From Pseudomonadota bacterium (GTDB lineage: Bacteria > Pseudomonadota > Gammaproteobacteria > Burkholderiales > Thiobacillaceae), in contig JAJZRU010000008.1 of NCBI GenBank assembly GCA_021802555.1, forward strand, positions 42,053-106,052: 64,000 nucleotides of DNA. Direction: 5' to 3'. Positions 26,110-35,450 of the stretch are shown here, piece after piece. The position numbers and the translations under genes were made by a program. Under the pieces are notes generated by a model that ran no database searches, was not told the origin of the DNA, and saw only the letters and a program-made list of their open reading frames with translations. The first letter of the stretch is position 1. Every line of letters starts with the position of its first letter.

Positions 26110-26862
26110 CTACAGGGTCAGCGCATCCATGGCAGTTTCGATCATCTGCCGGCGGCCTTCCCGGTAGGCCTCGCGCGCCGCCTTCAGCGCATCTTCGGGA
26201 ATGGCGACATGCGCGTAGTCGGTCCGCGCCTTGTCGATGCTGCCGCGATGGATGCGCGCCGACGTATCCCCCCTGCCCGCCTTTCCGGTCTGGCTGAAGG
26301 TCCGATAGCGCTCGCTCAAGGGCGACTCCAACTCCAACCATTGCGTCAGCCTGGGCAGCAGCCGCCGCGGCGCGCGCTGCCACAGCTCGGCATCGAAATA
26401 GAAATACCCCTGCGGCGCCGTGCGGGCGAACTCGGCCAGCGCCTCGACGCGCGCCACATAATAGTTCGCCGCCCCCACGGGCGAAGCGTACAGGTCCGCG
26501 GCTTCCTTGTGCGCGAACAGGTGCACGATGCTCTTGAGGGTGTGCTCCGGCTCTCCCAGGGAGAGCAGAATCTTGATGTCCGTCAGCCCAAGCTGCTCGG
26601 GCTGCAATACATAGCCGTTGTGCAGCAGCTTGTCGAACAAATAGCGGCTGTTGGGCTTCAGTGCGTCGCCTTGCAGGTACACCGCAAGCTGCCTGTCCAG
26701 CGCGGACGAGTCTTCATAACTGAGGCGCATCTCGTAATAGCCATTGATCTGCGCATGCGAGCCGAGGATGTGCGCGGCCAGGCTGGTGCGGGCGCGCATA
26801 TGGCTCAGCAGGAAAATTCTGCCCAGGCATGCTGGCGGCAAGTCGTGGGAAGCGGCGTGCAT
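26110..26862 (-). CDS. Sulfotransferase-like P-loop protein
   Basis: A 250-residue protein whose N-terminus, IFLLSHMRARTSLAAHILG followed by INGYYEM, resembles the PAPS 5'-phosphosulfate-binding loop and following helix of the sulfotransferase family. A conserved downstream region is YVARVEALAEFARTAPQGYFYFDAE. If the call is right, it moves sulfate from PAPS to a hydroxyl or sugar acceptor. A clear 3'-phosphate-binding motif was not located, so confidence is moderate. It lies 33 bases downstream of the Nfn-like flavoprotein gene in the same direction, and ends 7 bases from the convergent glycosyltransferase gene. Confidence 0.62.
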   Translation of the reverse strand: MHAASHDLPPACLGRIFLLSHMRARTSLAAHILGSHAQINGYYEMRLSYEDSSALDRQLAVYLQGDALKPNSRYLFDKLLHNGYVLQPEQLGLTDIKILLSLGEPEHTLKSIVHLFAHKEAADLYASPVGAANYYVARVEALAEFARTAPQGYFYFDAELWQRAPRRLLPRLTQWLELESPLSERYRTFSQTGKAGRGDTSARIHRGSIDKARTDYAHVAIPEDALKAAREAYREGRRQMIETAMDALTL

Positions 26863-26895
26863 GCCTTGGCCCGGACGGTTGGCCGCCGACCTGCC

Positions 26896-29800
26896 CTACC
26901 CTGCCTGCGCCAGCACGTAATCGAGCCACTGGCTGGACAAGCGGTCCAGCAGCCGGTTCTGGCTTTGGCGCGCGGTCAGGTTGTCCAGATCGACCCAGGC
27001 CAACGGCTGGTCCTGGCCGGCGCAAGTGAACACCGCCTTGGTGCGCCGGCCGGTTTCGGGATCGATCTGCCATTGCAGGCACTGGGCGCACACGCCCTTG
27101 AGCATGCACTGCATGGGGCTGCCCACCGTGGCCATGGCCTGCAGGCCAGGTTTGAACGCGCGGCCCATCTCCCCTTTGAGCGCTTGCTGAAAAGCCTTCA
27201 GCAGACCGGTCGAGCCCATCACCATGAGGCGGTCGATCTCGCCCAGAGGAATCCCATCGGGGTGCCCCCCCCACTCGCCGGCACCATATCGGCGCAGCAC
27301 CTCGACCATATCCGCGGCCTGCACGGAGATGTCCTGCGGGCGCCGCGGCGCGATGGGCGCGCCGGTTGCCGTGCACCAGACGATCTGGTCGGCGGCCGCT
27401 TCCAACTCGTCCTGGTTGTCCAATTCCTCGGCGCGCGCCAGGGCGGCGAAATACAGCACACGATTGCCGGCCGCGCGCAGGGCCGGGCCGATGTCCAGCA
27501 TCACGGCGGCCCCCCAGCGGCCTGCCACCACAGCAATGGCCTGGCCACGCGGAATGTCGGTGGGCGCGCCGGTGGGCCCCATGAGCACCAGCGGGTCGCC
27601 CGCCTGCAGACGCCCGACCAGGCGCGGGCCGGTGCCCCATTGCAATACCATGAGGCGGATCAGATCGCCCTCCACGCCGGCGCCGCTCACCGTCAGCAAG
27701 GGGATTTGTAAACGCGTGCCGGCCACCACCGGGCTGCCGGTTTCGAAGGTCTGCAGACGGAAGAACTGCCCGGGGCGGAAATTGCGCGCGGCCAGGGGCG
27801 CGCGCACCCACAGTTCGACCACACCCCGCTTGCTGCGGTCCACTGCCGCCACCCGCGGTATGAGCATATCGGCCATGCGCGCCCGAAACGCGGTGTAGGA
27901 CTGCGGATGGGCGGGACGCGCCAGGACGGCCTTCATGACCTGCGGCCAACCCGCCTTTGCGGACGCGATGGCCTTCACCACGCTGCCATTGAATACCGGA
28001 TGGGTGTCGCCGAGAAAGCTGACTCGGCGCCCTTCCCGCTCGTAGGAGGTGAAGGGGCCCGATTCAGGGGCCTTGCAATGCTCGGCGCTCTGCACCGCCT
28101 GCAGGCCATCTGCATGCAGCACATGGGTCTGGAAATGGTTGCCGTCCATGACGAAGCTGCCCGGGTGTTCGCGCTCATAGATGGTATTGGGCGCCGAGCC
28201 GGCGGCGATGAAGACGGCGCGCGCGGGCAGCCGCACTTCCTCGGGCGCGGCGATCCAGCGCCCTTCCGCTTCTTTCATCTTGCGCAGCACCAACGCCTGC
28301 ACATGGCCGTATTGATCCAGCTCGGCGCGCAACGGGTCCAGGCCGTCGGCGTAGTAAAGCCCTTCGGCGGCGGCCTGGATGAGTTCCTCATGGTTGCGCG
28401 TGTAGGCGGGCGAGTTGTTCATGCCCTTGCGATAGGCCAGGGTCACGCCCCCCCAGCTTTGCAGCAGCGGAACGAAGTTGGGTGCCTCGCCGGCAGCCCG
28501 GGCGCGTTCGCGCTCGGCGCGCACGGCACGGCCGTGGGCGAGAAACTCGTCGAGGATTTCGCCGTCTTCCTGAGAGAGGCCCTGGCGCAGCTTCTCCTCC
28601 CCCCAGGCGACGGCCAGCGTTTCATAGCGATGCAGCACCTTTTCCACCTGCTTCACGTAATACGCCTGCACCTCGGTGGCGGTATCCACCGCGGTCAGGC
28701 CGCCGCCGATGACCACGGCGGGCAGACGCACTTGCAGATTGGCCAGGCTGGTGTGCTTGCCGGCGCCGGTCAATTGCAGCGCCATGAGGAAATCGCTTGC
28801 CTGGCGCATGCCACGTGCCAAGCTGTTGCCCATGGGAATGACGCGCGGCAGGCCCGCCCCGGTGGCGATGCAGATATGGTCGAAACCCAGGCCCCAGGCA
28901 TCCTCCAGGGTCAGCGTGCCGCCCAGGCGGGTGCCGCCGAATACCTGGAAATGCGGCCGGCGCGCGAGCGACAGGTAGATGAGTTTGAGAAAATTCTTGT
29001 CCCAGCGCACCGTGATGCCGTATTCGGCCACGCCGCCGAAGCCTAGCAGGATGCGTTCATCCAGGTCTTCCGTGAGACTGGCCCAGTCCCGCACCGGCTC
29101 CTCCAGCAGGTGATGCGGCAGGGGTTCGATCTTGAGGCCGTCGATGCTTACCACAGCACAGCCTTCCATGCTCAGATGGTGGGCCATGGTGAAACCCGCC
29201 GGGCCTATGCCCGCCACCAGCACCTTGCGGCCGTTGTAGGCCCGCATGCGATATTGGCTGCGGCGCAGGGGATTCCAGCGCGTGAGCAGATCATAGATTT
29301 CCACGCCCCAGGGCAAGGCCAGCACATCGGTGAGTACTCGGGTTTCGATCTGCGGAATGTCGACCGGATCCTGCTTCTGGTACACGCAGGCCTTCATGCA
29401 GTCGTTGCAGATGCGGTGACCGGTCGCCGGAACCATGGGATTGTCCACCATGGCCACGGCCAGGGCGGCGATGCCGTAGCCGTCGCGTTTGAGGCGATGC
29501 ATTTCGGAGATTTTTTCCTCCAGCGGGCAGCCCGTGAGCGTGACGCCCAGAGGGTCCTTCTTGTAGCCCAGTTCGGGCACGCCTTTCTTTTCGGGAAAGC
29601 CGCGCGAGCAGAAATCCCCCTCGTGGTCGTGGCAATAGAGGCAGTAATGCACCTCGTCCTGCACCGTGCGGGCGTCGGCACGCGGGTCGGTGAGGTGAAA
29701 ACCGTCGCGCCGGCGCAGTTTGTCGGAGGCCTGCATGTCGGCGCGAAAGCGCTCCATGCGCACCAAAGGCACCAGATGGGCGTGATCGACGCGCTCGGGC

Positions 29801-30366
29801 AGATGGAAGCTGGCCCAGGTCTCCCGGCGCGGTTGGGCTTGCTCGTCCTGCAATACCAGCACGCACCATTGCGTGAGGGCGTCGATGGCGCCGGCATGCG
29901 CCTCCTCGTCCTTGAGCCAGGTTTCGCCGAGTCGGGCGATGGTGCCTTCACGATCGTTTGCGTCGCCGCCGGCGCACGCGATTTCGCCGTCCAGCCAGGC
30001 ATCCAGTTGCGCCAGGCTGCGCGTGATGTCACCGCGGTAGCGGCGCGCGCGGCGCAGGACGTAATGCTTCTTGAAGTCCATGACCACGTCATGCGCCAGC
30101 GCGCGGGCGCGGGCCTCCGCGGCCTCCCCTTCGATATCGAAAAGCCGGGCGACGAAGGCCTCCAGGAGCGGTGCGCAATCGAGCAACAGCTGGCTCGTCT
30201 GCAGCGCGGGCGGGTCCTCTGCGGCGGCGCGATAAGCCAGCAGGCGCTTTGCCAGCACGGCATCGACTGCAGAGATCTGGCGCAGGAATTCCTCATCCAG
30301 GCGTTCCAGCCCGGCGGCAGTGAAAAGATCGGCAAACTTGCGGCCATGAAGTTTCAATGCATGCAT
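26896..30366 (-). CDS. Nfn-like fused flavoprotein (glutamate-synthase beta-like plus FNR-like)
   Basis: A 1156-residue soluble protein. Residues 1-230 are helical and unassigned. Iron-sulfur cysteines follow: C242, C245, C253 and C280 (GCPLEEKI), then C320, C323 and C327. This resembles the N-terminal cluster region of GltD/NfnB. Residues of about 375-800 form an FAD/NAD(P) oxidoreductase with RKVLVAGIGPAGF and AVVIGGGLTAVDTATEV. From about 830 a ferredoxin-reductase/PyrK-like domain appears (FRPGQFFRLQ) and ends in a Cys cluster, MQCMLKGVCAQCLQW plus a later Cys. The order is NfnB-like then NfnA-like on one chain. Electron bifurcation or transhydrogenation is inferred, not shown. The gene starts 23 bases downstream of lon. 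Confidence 0.75.
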   Translation of the reverse strand: MHALKLHGRKFADLFTAAGLERLDEEFLRQISAVDAVLAKRLLAYRAAAEDPPALQTSQLLLDCAPLLEAFVARLFDIEGEAAEARARALAHDVVMDFKKHYVLRRARRYRGDITRSLAQLDAWLDGEIACAGGDANDREGTIARLGETWLKDEEAHAGAIDALTQWCVLVLQDEQAQPRRETWASFHLPERVDHAHLVPLVRMERFRADMQASDKLRRRDGFHLTDPRADARTVQDEVHYCLYCHDHEGDFCSRGFPEKKGVPELGYKKDPLGVTLTGCPLEEKISEMHRLKRDGYGIAALAVAMVDNPMVPATGHRICNDCMKACVYQKQDPVDIPQIETRVLTDVLALPWGVEIYDLLTRWNPLRRSQYRMRAYNGRKVLVAGIGPAGFTMAHHLSMEGCAVVSIDGLKIEPLPHHLLEEPVRDWASLTEDLDERILLGFGGVAEYGITVRWDKNFLKLIYLSLARRPHFQVFGGTRLGGTLTLEDAWGLGFDHICIATGAGLPRVIPMGNSLARGMRQASDFLMALQLTGAGKHTSLANLQVRLPAVVIGGGLTAVDTATEVQAYYVKQVEKVLHRYETLAVAWGEEKLRQGLSQEDGEILDEFLAHGRAVRAERERARAAGEAPNFVPLLQSWGGVTLAYRKGMNNSPAYTRNHEELIQAAAEGLYYADGLDPLRAELDQYGHVQALVLRKMKEAEGRWIAAPEEVRLPARAVFIAAGSAPNTIYEREHPGSFVMDGNHFQTHVLHADGLQAVQSAEHCKAPESGPFTSYEREGRRVSFLGDTHPVFNGSVVKAIASAKAGWPQVMKAVLARPAHPQSYTAFRARMADMLIPRVAAVDRSKRGVVELWVRAPLAARNFRPGQFFRLQTFETGSPVVAGTRLQIPLLTVSGAGVEGDLIRLMVLQWGTGPRLVGRLQAGDPLVLMGPTGAPTDIPRGQAIAVVAGRWGAAVMLDIGPALRAAGNRVLYFAALARAEELDNQDELEAAADQIVWCTATGAPIAPRRPQDISVQAADMVEVLRRYGAGEWGGHPDGIPLGEIDRLMVMGSTGLLKAFQQALKGEMGRAFKPGLQAMATVGSPMQCMLKGVCAQCLQWQIDPETGRRTKAVFTCAGQDQPLAWVDLDNLTARQSQNRLLDRLSSQWLDYVLAQAG

Positions 30367-30389
30367 GCGATGTGCTCGTTAGAGTGCGC

Positions 30390-32789
30390 TCAGGGATGGA
30401 ATACCCGGCGCGCGACGTCCTTGTAGTGATGGGCAAAATGCACCGTCAGGCCGGCGCGGATGTAATCGGGCAGCTTGTCGAAGTCGCGCTTGTTGGCCTG
30501 CGGCAACATCAGCTCATGGAGGCCCACGCGGCGCGCGGCGATGACTTTTTCGCGGATGCCGCCCACCGGCAGCACCTGTCCGGTCAACGACAACTCTCCG
30601 GTCATGGCCAAGGGACGGGCCACCGGCTGGCCCTTGGCCAGGGACAGCAGGGCGGTGGCCATGGTGATGCCTGCGCTGGGGCCGTCCTTGGGCGTGGCAC
30701 CCTCCGGAATGTGCAGGTGCACGAAGCTGGTGTCGAAAAATTTCTCGTCCGCCTTGTAGTCCTTCAGATGGGCCGCGACATAGCTGTAGGCGATCTCGGC
30801 CGATTCCTTCATCACGTCGCCCAACTGACCGGTCAGGCGGAAGCCGCGGTTCAGGGTATGCACGCGGGTCGCTTCCACGTCCAGGGTCGCGCCGCCCATG
30901 GCCGTCCAGGCCAGTCCGGTCACCACACCCACGCCGGTCTGGGGCTTCTCGCGCGTGAAAATGGGTTTGTCGAGATAGACCTCGATCTCCTTCACTCCCA
31001 CCTTGATGGGCGCGGGGTCACCGGCGAGAATTTTCACCACGGCCTTGCGCGCCACGCGGCCCAACTGTTTTTCCAGATTGCGCACGCCGGCCTCGCGCGC
31101 ATAGCCCTCGATGACGTGGCGGATGGCGGCCTCGTTCAGCACCACCTGGCCTTTCTGCAAACCGGCGCGCATCATCACCTTGGGCCAGAGGTGATGCTTG
31201 GCGATGGCGACTTTCTCCTCGGTGATGTAGCCGGACAGTTGAATCACCTCCATGCGGTCCAAAAGCGGCGCCGGTATGGTGGGCTGGTTCGCCGTGCAGA
31301 TGAACAATACTTTGGAAAGGTCGAAGCGCACGTCCAGGTAGTGATCCAGGAACTCGCCGTTCTGTTCGGGATCGAGCACCTCCAGCAGCGCCGAGGCGGG
31401 ATCACCCTGGTAGCTCTGGCCGACCTTGTCGATCTCGTCGAGCATTACTACCGGGTTCGCGCTGCCGGCCTCCTTGATGGCCTGGATGAACTTGCCGGGC
31501 ATGGCGCCGATATAGGTGCGCCGATGCCCCTTGATCTCGGCCTCGTCGCGCATGCCGCCCAGGGAGAAGCGGTAGAACTTGCGTCCGAGCGCGTCGGCGA
31601 TCGATCTGCCGATCGACGTCTTGCCCACGCCGGGCGGCCCCATCAGCAGCAATATGGAACCGGACACCTCGCCCTTCATGGTGCCGACAGCGAGGAATTC
31701 GATGATGCGATCCTTCACATCGGCCAGGCCGTCATGGTCGCGGTCGAGGATGCGGCGTGCGCGCTTGAGATCGAGCTTGTCCTTGGTATGGATGCCCCAG
31801 GGCAGTTGCGTGAGCCAGTCCAGATAATTGCGCGACACCGCATATTCGGGCGAGCCCGTTTCCAACACGGAGAATTTTCCCATCTCCTCATCGATGCGCT
31901 TCTTTGCGGCTTCCGGCAGGGTGAGTTTTTGCAGGCGAGCTTTGAAGGCGTCCAGTTCGGCGGTCTTGTCGTCCTTGGCCAGGCCAAGCTCCTTCTGGAT
32001 GGTCTTCAACTGCTCCTTGAGGAAGAATTCGCGCTGCTGCTGCGACATCTTTTCCTCCATGCGGCTGCGGATTTGCGATTGCAGGCGCGCGACGTCTAGC
32101 TCCTTCTTGAGCAGCACCAGCACCTTTTCCATGCGGCGCCTGAGCGGCAGCGTTTCCAGTACCTCCTCCAGCTCCAGTTTTCCCGCCGTGGTCAGGGTGG
32201 CAGCAAAATCGGTGAGCAGCGACGGCTCATTGGGACTGAAGCGATTGAGGAAGAATTTGAGCTCTTCGGAATACAGCGGGTTGAGAGGCAGCAATTCCTT
32301 GATGGTGTTGATGACGGCCACGGCATAGGCGCGTATCTCCTCGGAATCGGGGCGGCCCGGCTCGTTGGGATATTCGACGCGGACCTTGTACGGCGGCCGG
32401 TCGGAGAGCCATTCGACGATGCGGAAACGGCGTATGCCCTCCGCGATGAACTGTATCTTGCCGTCGTTGGCCACCGGATGATGCATGCGCACCAGCGTGC
32501 CTAGGGGATAGAAATCGTTGCGCCCGGCATTGTCGGAATCTTCCGGCTTGACCAGCACCAGGCCCACCATGTGTTGCGGCGTATCGCCGATGGCCTTGAT
32601 CGTCTCCAGCCAGGGCTCCATGTTCATAAGCAAGGGCAAGGTCTGGGCCGGGAAAAAAGGCTTCTCCGACAGCGGCAGCAGGTAGAGATCTTCCGGCCAA
32701 AGGGCCGGGCCGGGCAGTAACGGGGCCTCCGCGCCTTCCGCGCGCTCGGACTCGATGATTTCGCCTTCCATGGGGAATTCAGAATTCAT
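30390..32789 (-). CDS. lon: ATP-dependent Lon protease
   Basis: A 799-residue AAA+ serine protease that degrades misfolded and regulatory proteins in the cytoplasm. The N-terminal LON domain (LYLLPLSEKPFFPAQTLPLL) is followed by a coiled-coil region and Walker A GPPGVGKTS. The protease domain contains the catalytic Ser in DGPSAGIT (near residue 704) and Lys in GGIREKVIAA (near 747). The N-terminus carries a short acidic extension (ESERAEGAEA) before the LON domain. The usual clpX-lon-hupB context is absent, so this may be an additional or relocated Lon. Confidence 0.95.
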   Translation of the reverse strand: MNSEFPMEGEIIESERAEGAEAPLLPGPALWPEDLYLLPLSEKPFFPAQTLPLLMNMEPWLETIKAIGDTPQHMVGLVLVKPEDSDNAGRNDFYPLGTLVRMHHPVANDGKIQFIAEGIRRFRIVEWLSDRPPYKVRVEYPNEPGRPDSEEIRAYAVAVINTIKELLPLNPLYSEELKFFLNRFSPNEPSLLTDFAATLTTAGKLELEEVLETLPLRRRMEKVLVLLKKELDVARLQSQIRSRMEEKMSQQQREFFLKEQLKTIQKELGLAKDDKTAELDAFKARLQKLTLPEAAKKRIDEEMGKFSVLETGSPEYAVSRNYLDWLTQLPWGIHTKDKLDLKRARRILDRDHDGLADVKDRIIEFLAVGTMKGEVSGSILLLMGPPGVGKTSIGRSIADALGRKFYRFSLGGMRDEAEIKGHRRTYIGAMPGKFIQAIKEAGSANPVVMLDEIDKVGQSYQGDPASALLEVLDPEQNGEFLDHYLDVRFDLSKVLFICTANQPTIPAPLLDRMEVIQLSGYITEEKVAIAKHHLWPKVMMRAGLQKGQVVLNEAAIRHVIEGYAREAGVRNLEKQLGRVARKAVVKILAGDPAPIKVGVKEIEVYLDKPIFTREKPQTGVGVVTGLAWTAMGGATLDVEATRVHTLNRGFRLTGQLGDVMKESAEIAYSYVAAHLKDYKADEKFFDTSFVHLHIPEGATPKDGPSAGITMATALLSLAKGQPVARPLAMTGELSLTGQVLPVGGIREKVIAARRVGLHELMLPQANKRDFDKLPDYIRAGLTVHFAHHYKDVARRVFHP

Positions 32790-32875
32790 GTGGCGCTCCG
32801 TGGATCTGCCGAAAAGATAGGGTCGCCGCCTGAGGATTCAACCCGCGCAGCAGTAGGCCTTTTACTGCCGGCCGC

Positions 32876-34075
32876 TCAGTAGCCCAGTCCCATCGCTTCG
32901 CGCACGTCGCGCATGGTTTCGCGCGCCAGTTCCTGGGCTTGCTCGCAGCCGTCGGCGATGATGTTGCGCACCTGATCGAGGTTGGCCTCGTAATGCGCGG
33001 CCCGTTCCGCGATGGGGGCCAGCTCCTTGAGCACGGCGTCGATCACCGGCTGCTTGCATTCCAGACAGCCGATGCCCGCGCTGGTGCAGCCGTTCACCAC
33101 CCAGTGGCGCACCTCGGCGTCGGAATAGACCTGGTGAAACTGCCACACCGGGCATTTTTCCGGATTGCCGGGATCGCTGCGGCGCACGCGCGCGGGGTCG
33201 GTGGGCATGGTGCGGATTTTTTTCGCCACGCTCTCGGCGTCCTCGCGCAGGCCTATGGTGTTGCCATAAGATTTGGACATTTTCTGTCCGTCCAAGCCGG
33301 GCATTTTCGACGCGGCCGTCAGCAGCGCCTCCGGTTCCACCAGGATCATCTTGCTGGAACCTTCCAGATAGCCGAACAGGCGTTCCTTGTCGCCCAGCGA
33401 CAGGTTCTGCGCGTCGGACAGCAGGGCACGGGCGGTGTCGAGCGCCTCTTCGTCCCCCTGCTCCTGATAGGCCGTGCGGCATTCCTCGTACACCTTGGCC
33501 TTCTTGGAGCCCAATTTCTTCACCGCTTGGCGCGCCTTGTCCTCGAAACCCGGCTCGCGTCCGAACAAATGATTGAAGCGGCGGCAGATTTCGCGCGTGA
33601 ATTCGACGTGCGGAACCTGGTCCTCCCCCACCGGCACGCGATTGGCGCGATAAATGAGGATGTCCGCGCTTTGCAGCAGCGGGTAGCCCAGGAAGCCGTA
33701 AGTGGACAAATCCTTGTCGCTGAGCTTTTCCTGCTGATCCTTGTAGGTGGGCACGCGTTCCAGCCAGCCCATCGGCGTCATCATGGACAGCAGCAGGTGC
33801 AGTTCGGCGTGCTCGATCACGCGCGACTGCAGGAACAGCGTCGCCTGCGACGGATCGACGCCCGCCGCCAGCCAGTCCACCACCATGTCCCAGGTGTGCT
33901 CGTGGATGAGTTGGGGGGTGTCGTAATGGGTGGTCAGCGCATGCCAGTCGGCGACGAAGAACAGGCACTGGTATTCGTTCTGCAGGGAGAGCCAGTTCTT
34001 CAGCACCCCGTGGTAATGGCCCAGGTGCAGGCGCCCCGTGGGGCGCATGCCGGAAAGAACGCGATCAGCGTACAT
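32876..34075 (-). CDS. trpS: Tryptophanyl-tRNA synthetase
   Basis: A 399-residue class Ic synthetase that charges tRNA-Trp. The HIGH-type signature is RLHLGHYHG near the N-terminus and the KMSKS loop is KMSKSYGNTIGL. An insertion with CLECKQ sits in the C-terminal half. The start MYADRVLSGMRPTG matches the family. It lies 4 bases downstream of the M50 protease gene, and the order PHP-YciO-M50-TrpS is common in beta- and gammaproteobacteria. Confidence 0.95.
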   Translation of the reverse strand: MYADRVLSGMRPTGRLHLGHYHGVLKNWLSLQNEYQCLFFVADWHALTTHYDTPQLIHEHTWDMVVDWLAAGVDPSQATLFLQSRVIEHAELHLLLSMMTPMGWLERVPTYKDQQEKLSDKDLSTYGFLGYPLLQSADILIYRANRVPVGEDQVPHVEFTREICRRFNHLFGREPGFEDKARQAVKKLGSKKAKVYEECRTAYQEQGDEEALDTARALLSDAQNLSLGDKERLFGYLEGSSKMILVEPEALLTAASKMPGLDGQKMSKSYGNTIGLREDAESVAKKIRTMPTDPARVRRSDPGNPEKCPVWQFHQVYSDAEVRHWVVNGCTSAGIGCLECKQPVIDAVLKELAPIAERAAHYEANLDQVRNIIADGCEQAQELARETMRDVREAMGLGY

Positions 34076-34079
34076 GTCG

Positions 34080-34784
34080 TCAACTCAAAAGCGTGAAAAT
34101 CAGCATCTGCACCTGCGCCGGATTGAGGCCTGTGACCAGCGCGGTAAAATTGAGGAACAGGCCCATGATGGGGCTCATGAGCGAGCCCAGGATGCCCGTG
34201 AACATGAGGGCAATGAGGATGAACAGGCCGTAGGGTTCCAGGCGCGCCAGCGCCATGGACGGCCCCGCCGGCAGCAGGCTCACGGCGATGCGGCCGCCGT
34301 CCAGGGGCGGCAGCGGGATGAGATTGAGCGAGGCCAGGATGATGTTGATGAATATGCCCGCCGCGCCCATCAGCACGAGCGGCGCGCTGGCAAAGCCGCT
34401 GTGCAGCCAGAGGCCGAGCTGGATGACGAGGCCCCAGAAGATGGCCATGAGCACATTGGCGCCCGGGCCCGCCGCGGCCACCCAGAGCATGTCGCGCTTG
34501 GGGTGGCGCAGGCCGTTGAAATTGACCGGCACCGGCTTGGCCCAGCCGAACAGGAAGGCCGGCCCTCCCGCCAGCTTGCTCAGCAGCAGCATCAGCGTAG
34601 GCAGAATCACGGTGCCGAAGGGGTCGATGTGCTTGATGGGATTGGCGGTCACGCGCCCCAGCATCCACGCCGTCTTGTCGCCGAACTTCATGGCCATGAA
34701 GCCGTGCGCGGCTTCGTGCAGGGTGATGGCGAAGATCACCGGGATGGCGAATACGGCGATTTTCTGGATGATGTTGAGTTCCAT
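34080..34784 (-). CDS. Site-2-protease family metalloprotease (M50)
   Basis: A 234-residue polytopic inner-membrane zinc protease. The active-site motif HEAAHG lies near residues 23-28 in the first hydrophobic helix, and the third zinc ligand is in LIPLPPLDGGRIA. No PDZ domain is present, so it belongs to the short rhomboid-like group rather than to RseP. Substrates are unknown. It is 6 bases from the YciO gene and 4 bases from trpS, so it is co-transcribed. Confidence 0.9.
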   Translation of the reverse strand: MELNIIQKIAVFAIPVIFAITLHEAAHGFMAMKFGDKTAWMLGRVTANPIKHIDPFGTVILPTLMLLLSKLAGGPAFLFGWAKPVPVNFNGLRHPKRDMLWVAAAGPGANVLMAIFWGLVIQLGLWLHSGFASAPLVLMGAAGIFINIILASLNLIPLPPLDGGRIAVSLLPAGPSMALARLEPYGLFILIALMFTGILGSLMSPIMGLFLNFTALVTGLNPAQVQMLIFTLLS

Positions 34785-34790
34785 GTTGCC

Positions 34791-35450
34791 TCAGCTGAAA
34801 AATGGCTCCACCGGGCCCTTGCCGCGGCGTACGATTTTGGGGACATCGCCGGTGAGGTCCACCACGGTGGTGGGCGTGAGGCCGCAGCTGCCGCCGTCGA
34901 TCACCAGATCCACCGCATGCTCCAGGCGCTCGCGTATCTCCCAGGCTTCGCTCAGGGGCACGTCCTCCCCTGGCAGCATCAGGGTGGAGGACAGGATGGG
35001 CTCGTCCAGTTCCGCCAGCAGGGCAGCGACGACGGGGTGCTCGGGCACGCGCAGGCCAATGGTGTCGTGGCGCTTGTGCAGCAGGCGGCGCGGCACTTCG
35101 CGGGTGCCCTGCAGGATGAAGGTGTAAGGGCCCGGCGTGTTTGCCTTTAGCAGGCGGAACTGACTGTTGTCGACCTGCGCATAGCGGCCCAGTTCCGAGA
35201 GGTCGCGGCAAACGAGCGTAAGGTCATGCCCCGCATCCAGGCCGCGAATGCGCAGCAAGCGCAGGGCGGCATCCTTGTCGCCGATGCGGCAGCCGAGGGC
35301 ATAGCAGGAATCCGTGGGATAGACGATCACCCCGCCGCCCTGCAGGATGGCGGCGGACTGCTGTATCAATCGATGCTGGGGATTGTCGGGATGGATATTG
35401 AAATATTGCGCCATGCGTACGGCCGGATTGTCGTTATGGAATTCGCTCAT
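34791..35450 (-). CDS. yciO: Sua5/YciO-family translation factor
   Basis: A 219-residue protein of the Sua5/YrdC/YciO family, the fold that makes threonylcarbamoyl-AMP for t6A37 of tRNA. The closest visible match is YciO (YFNIHPDNPQHRLIQQS, VIVYPTDSCYALGC), whose own activity is less certain than that of TsaC. I chose the ATG at 35450 because it overlaps the stop of the PHP gene (ATGA) and follows GAGGA. The internal Met13 matches the E. coli YciO N-terminus but lacks a ribosome-binding site. Confidence 0.9.
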   Translation of the reverse strand: MSEFHNDNPAVRMAQYFNIHPDNPQHRLIQQSAAILQGGGVIVYPTDSCYALGCRIGDKDAALRLLRIRGLDAGHDLTLVCRDLSELGRYAQVDNSQFRLLKANTPGPYTFILQGTREVPRRLLHKRHDTIGLRVPEHPVVAALLAELDEPILSSTLMLPGEDVPLSEAWEIRERLEHAVDLVIDGGSCGLTPTTVVDLTGDVPKIVRRGKGPVEPFFS

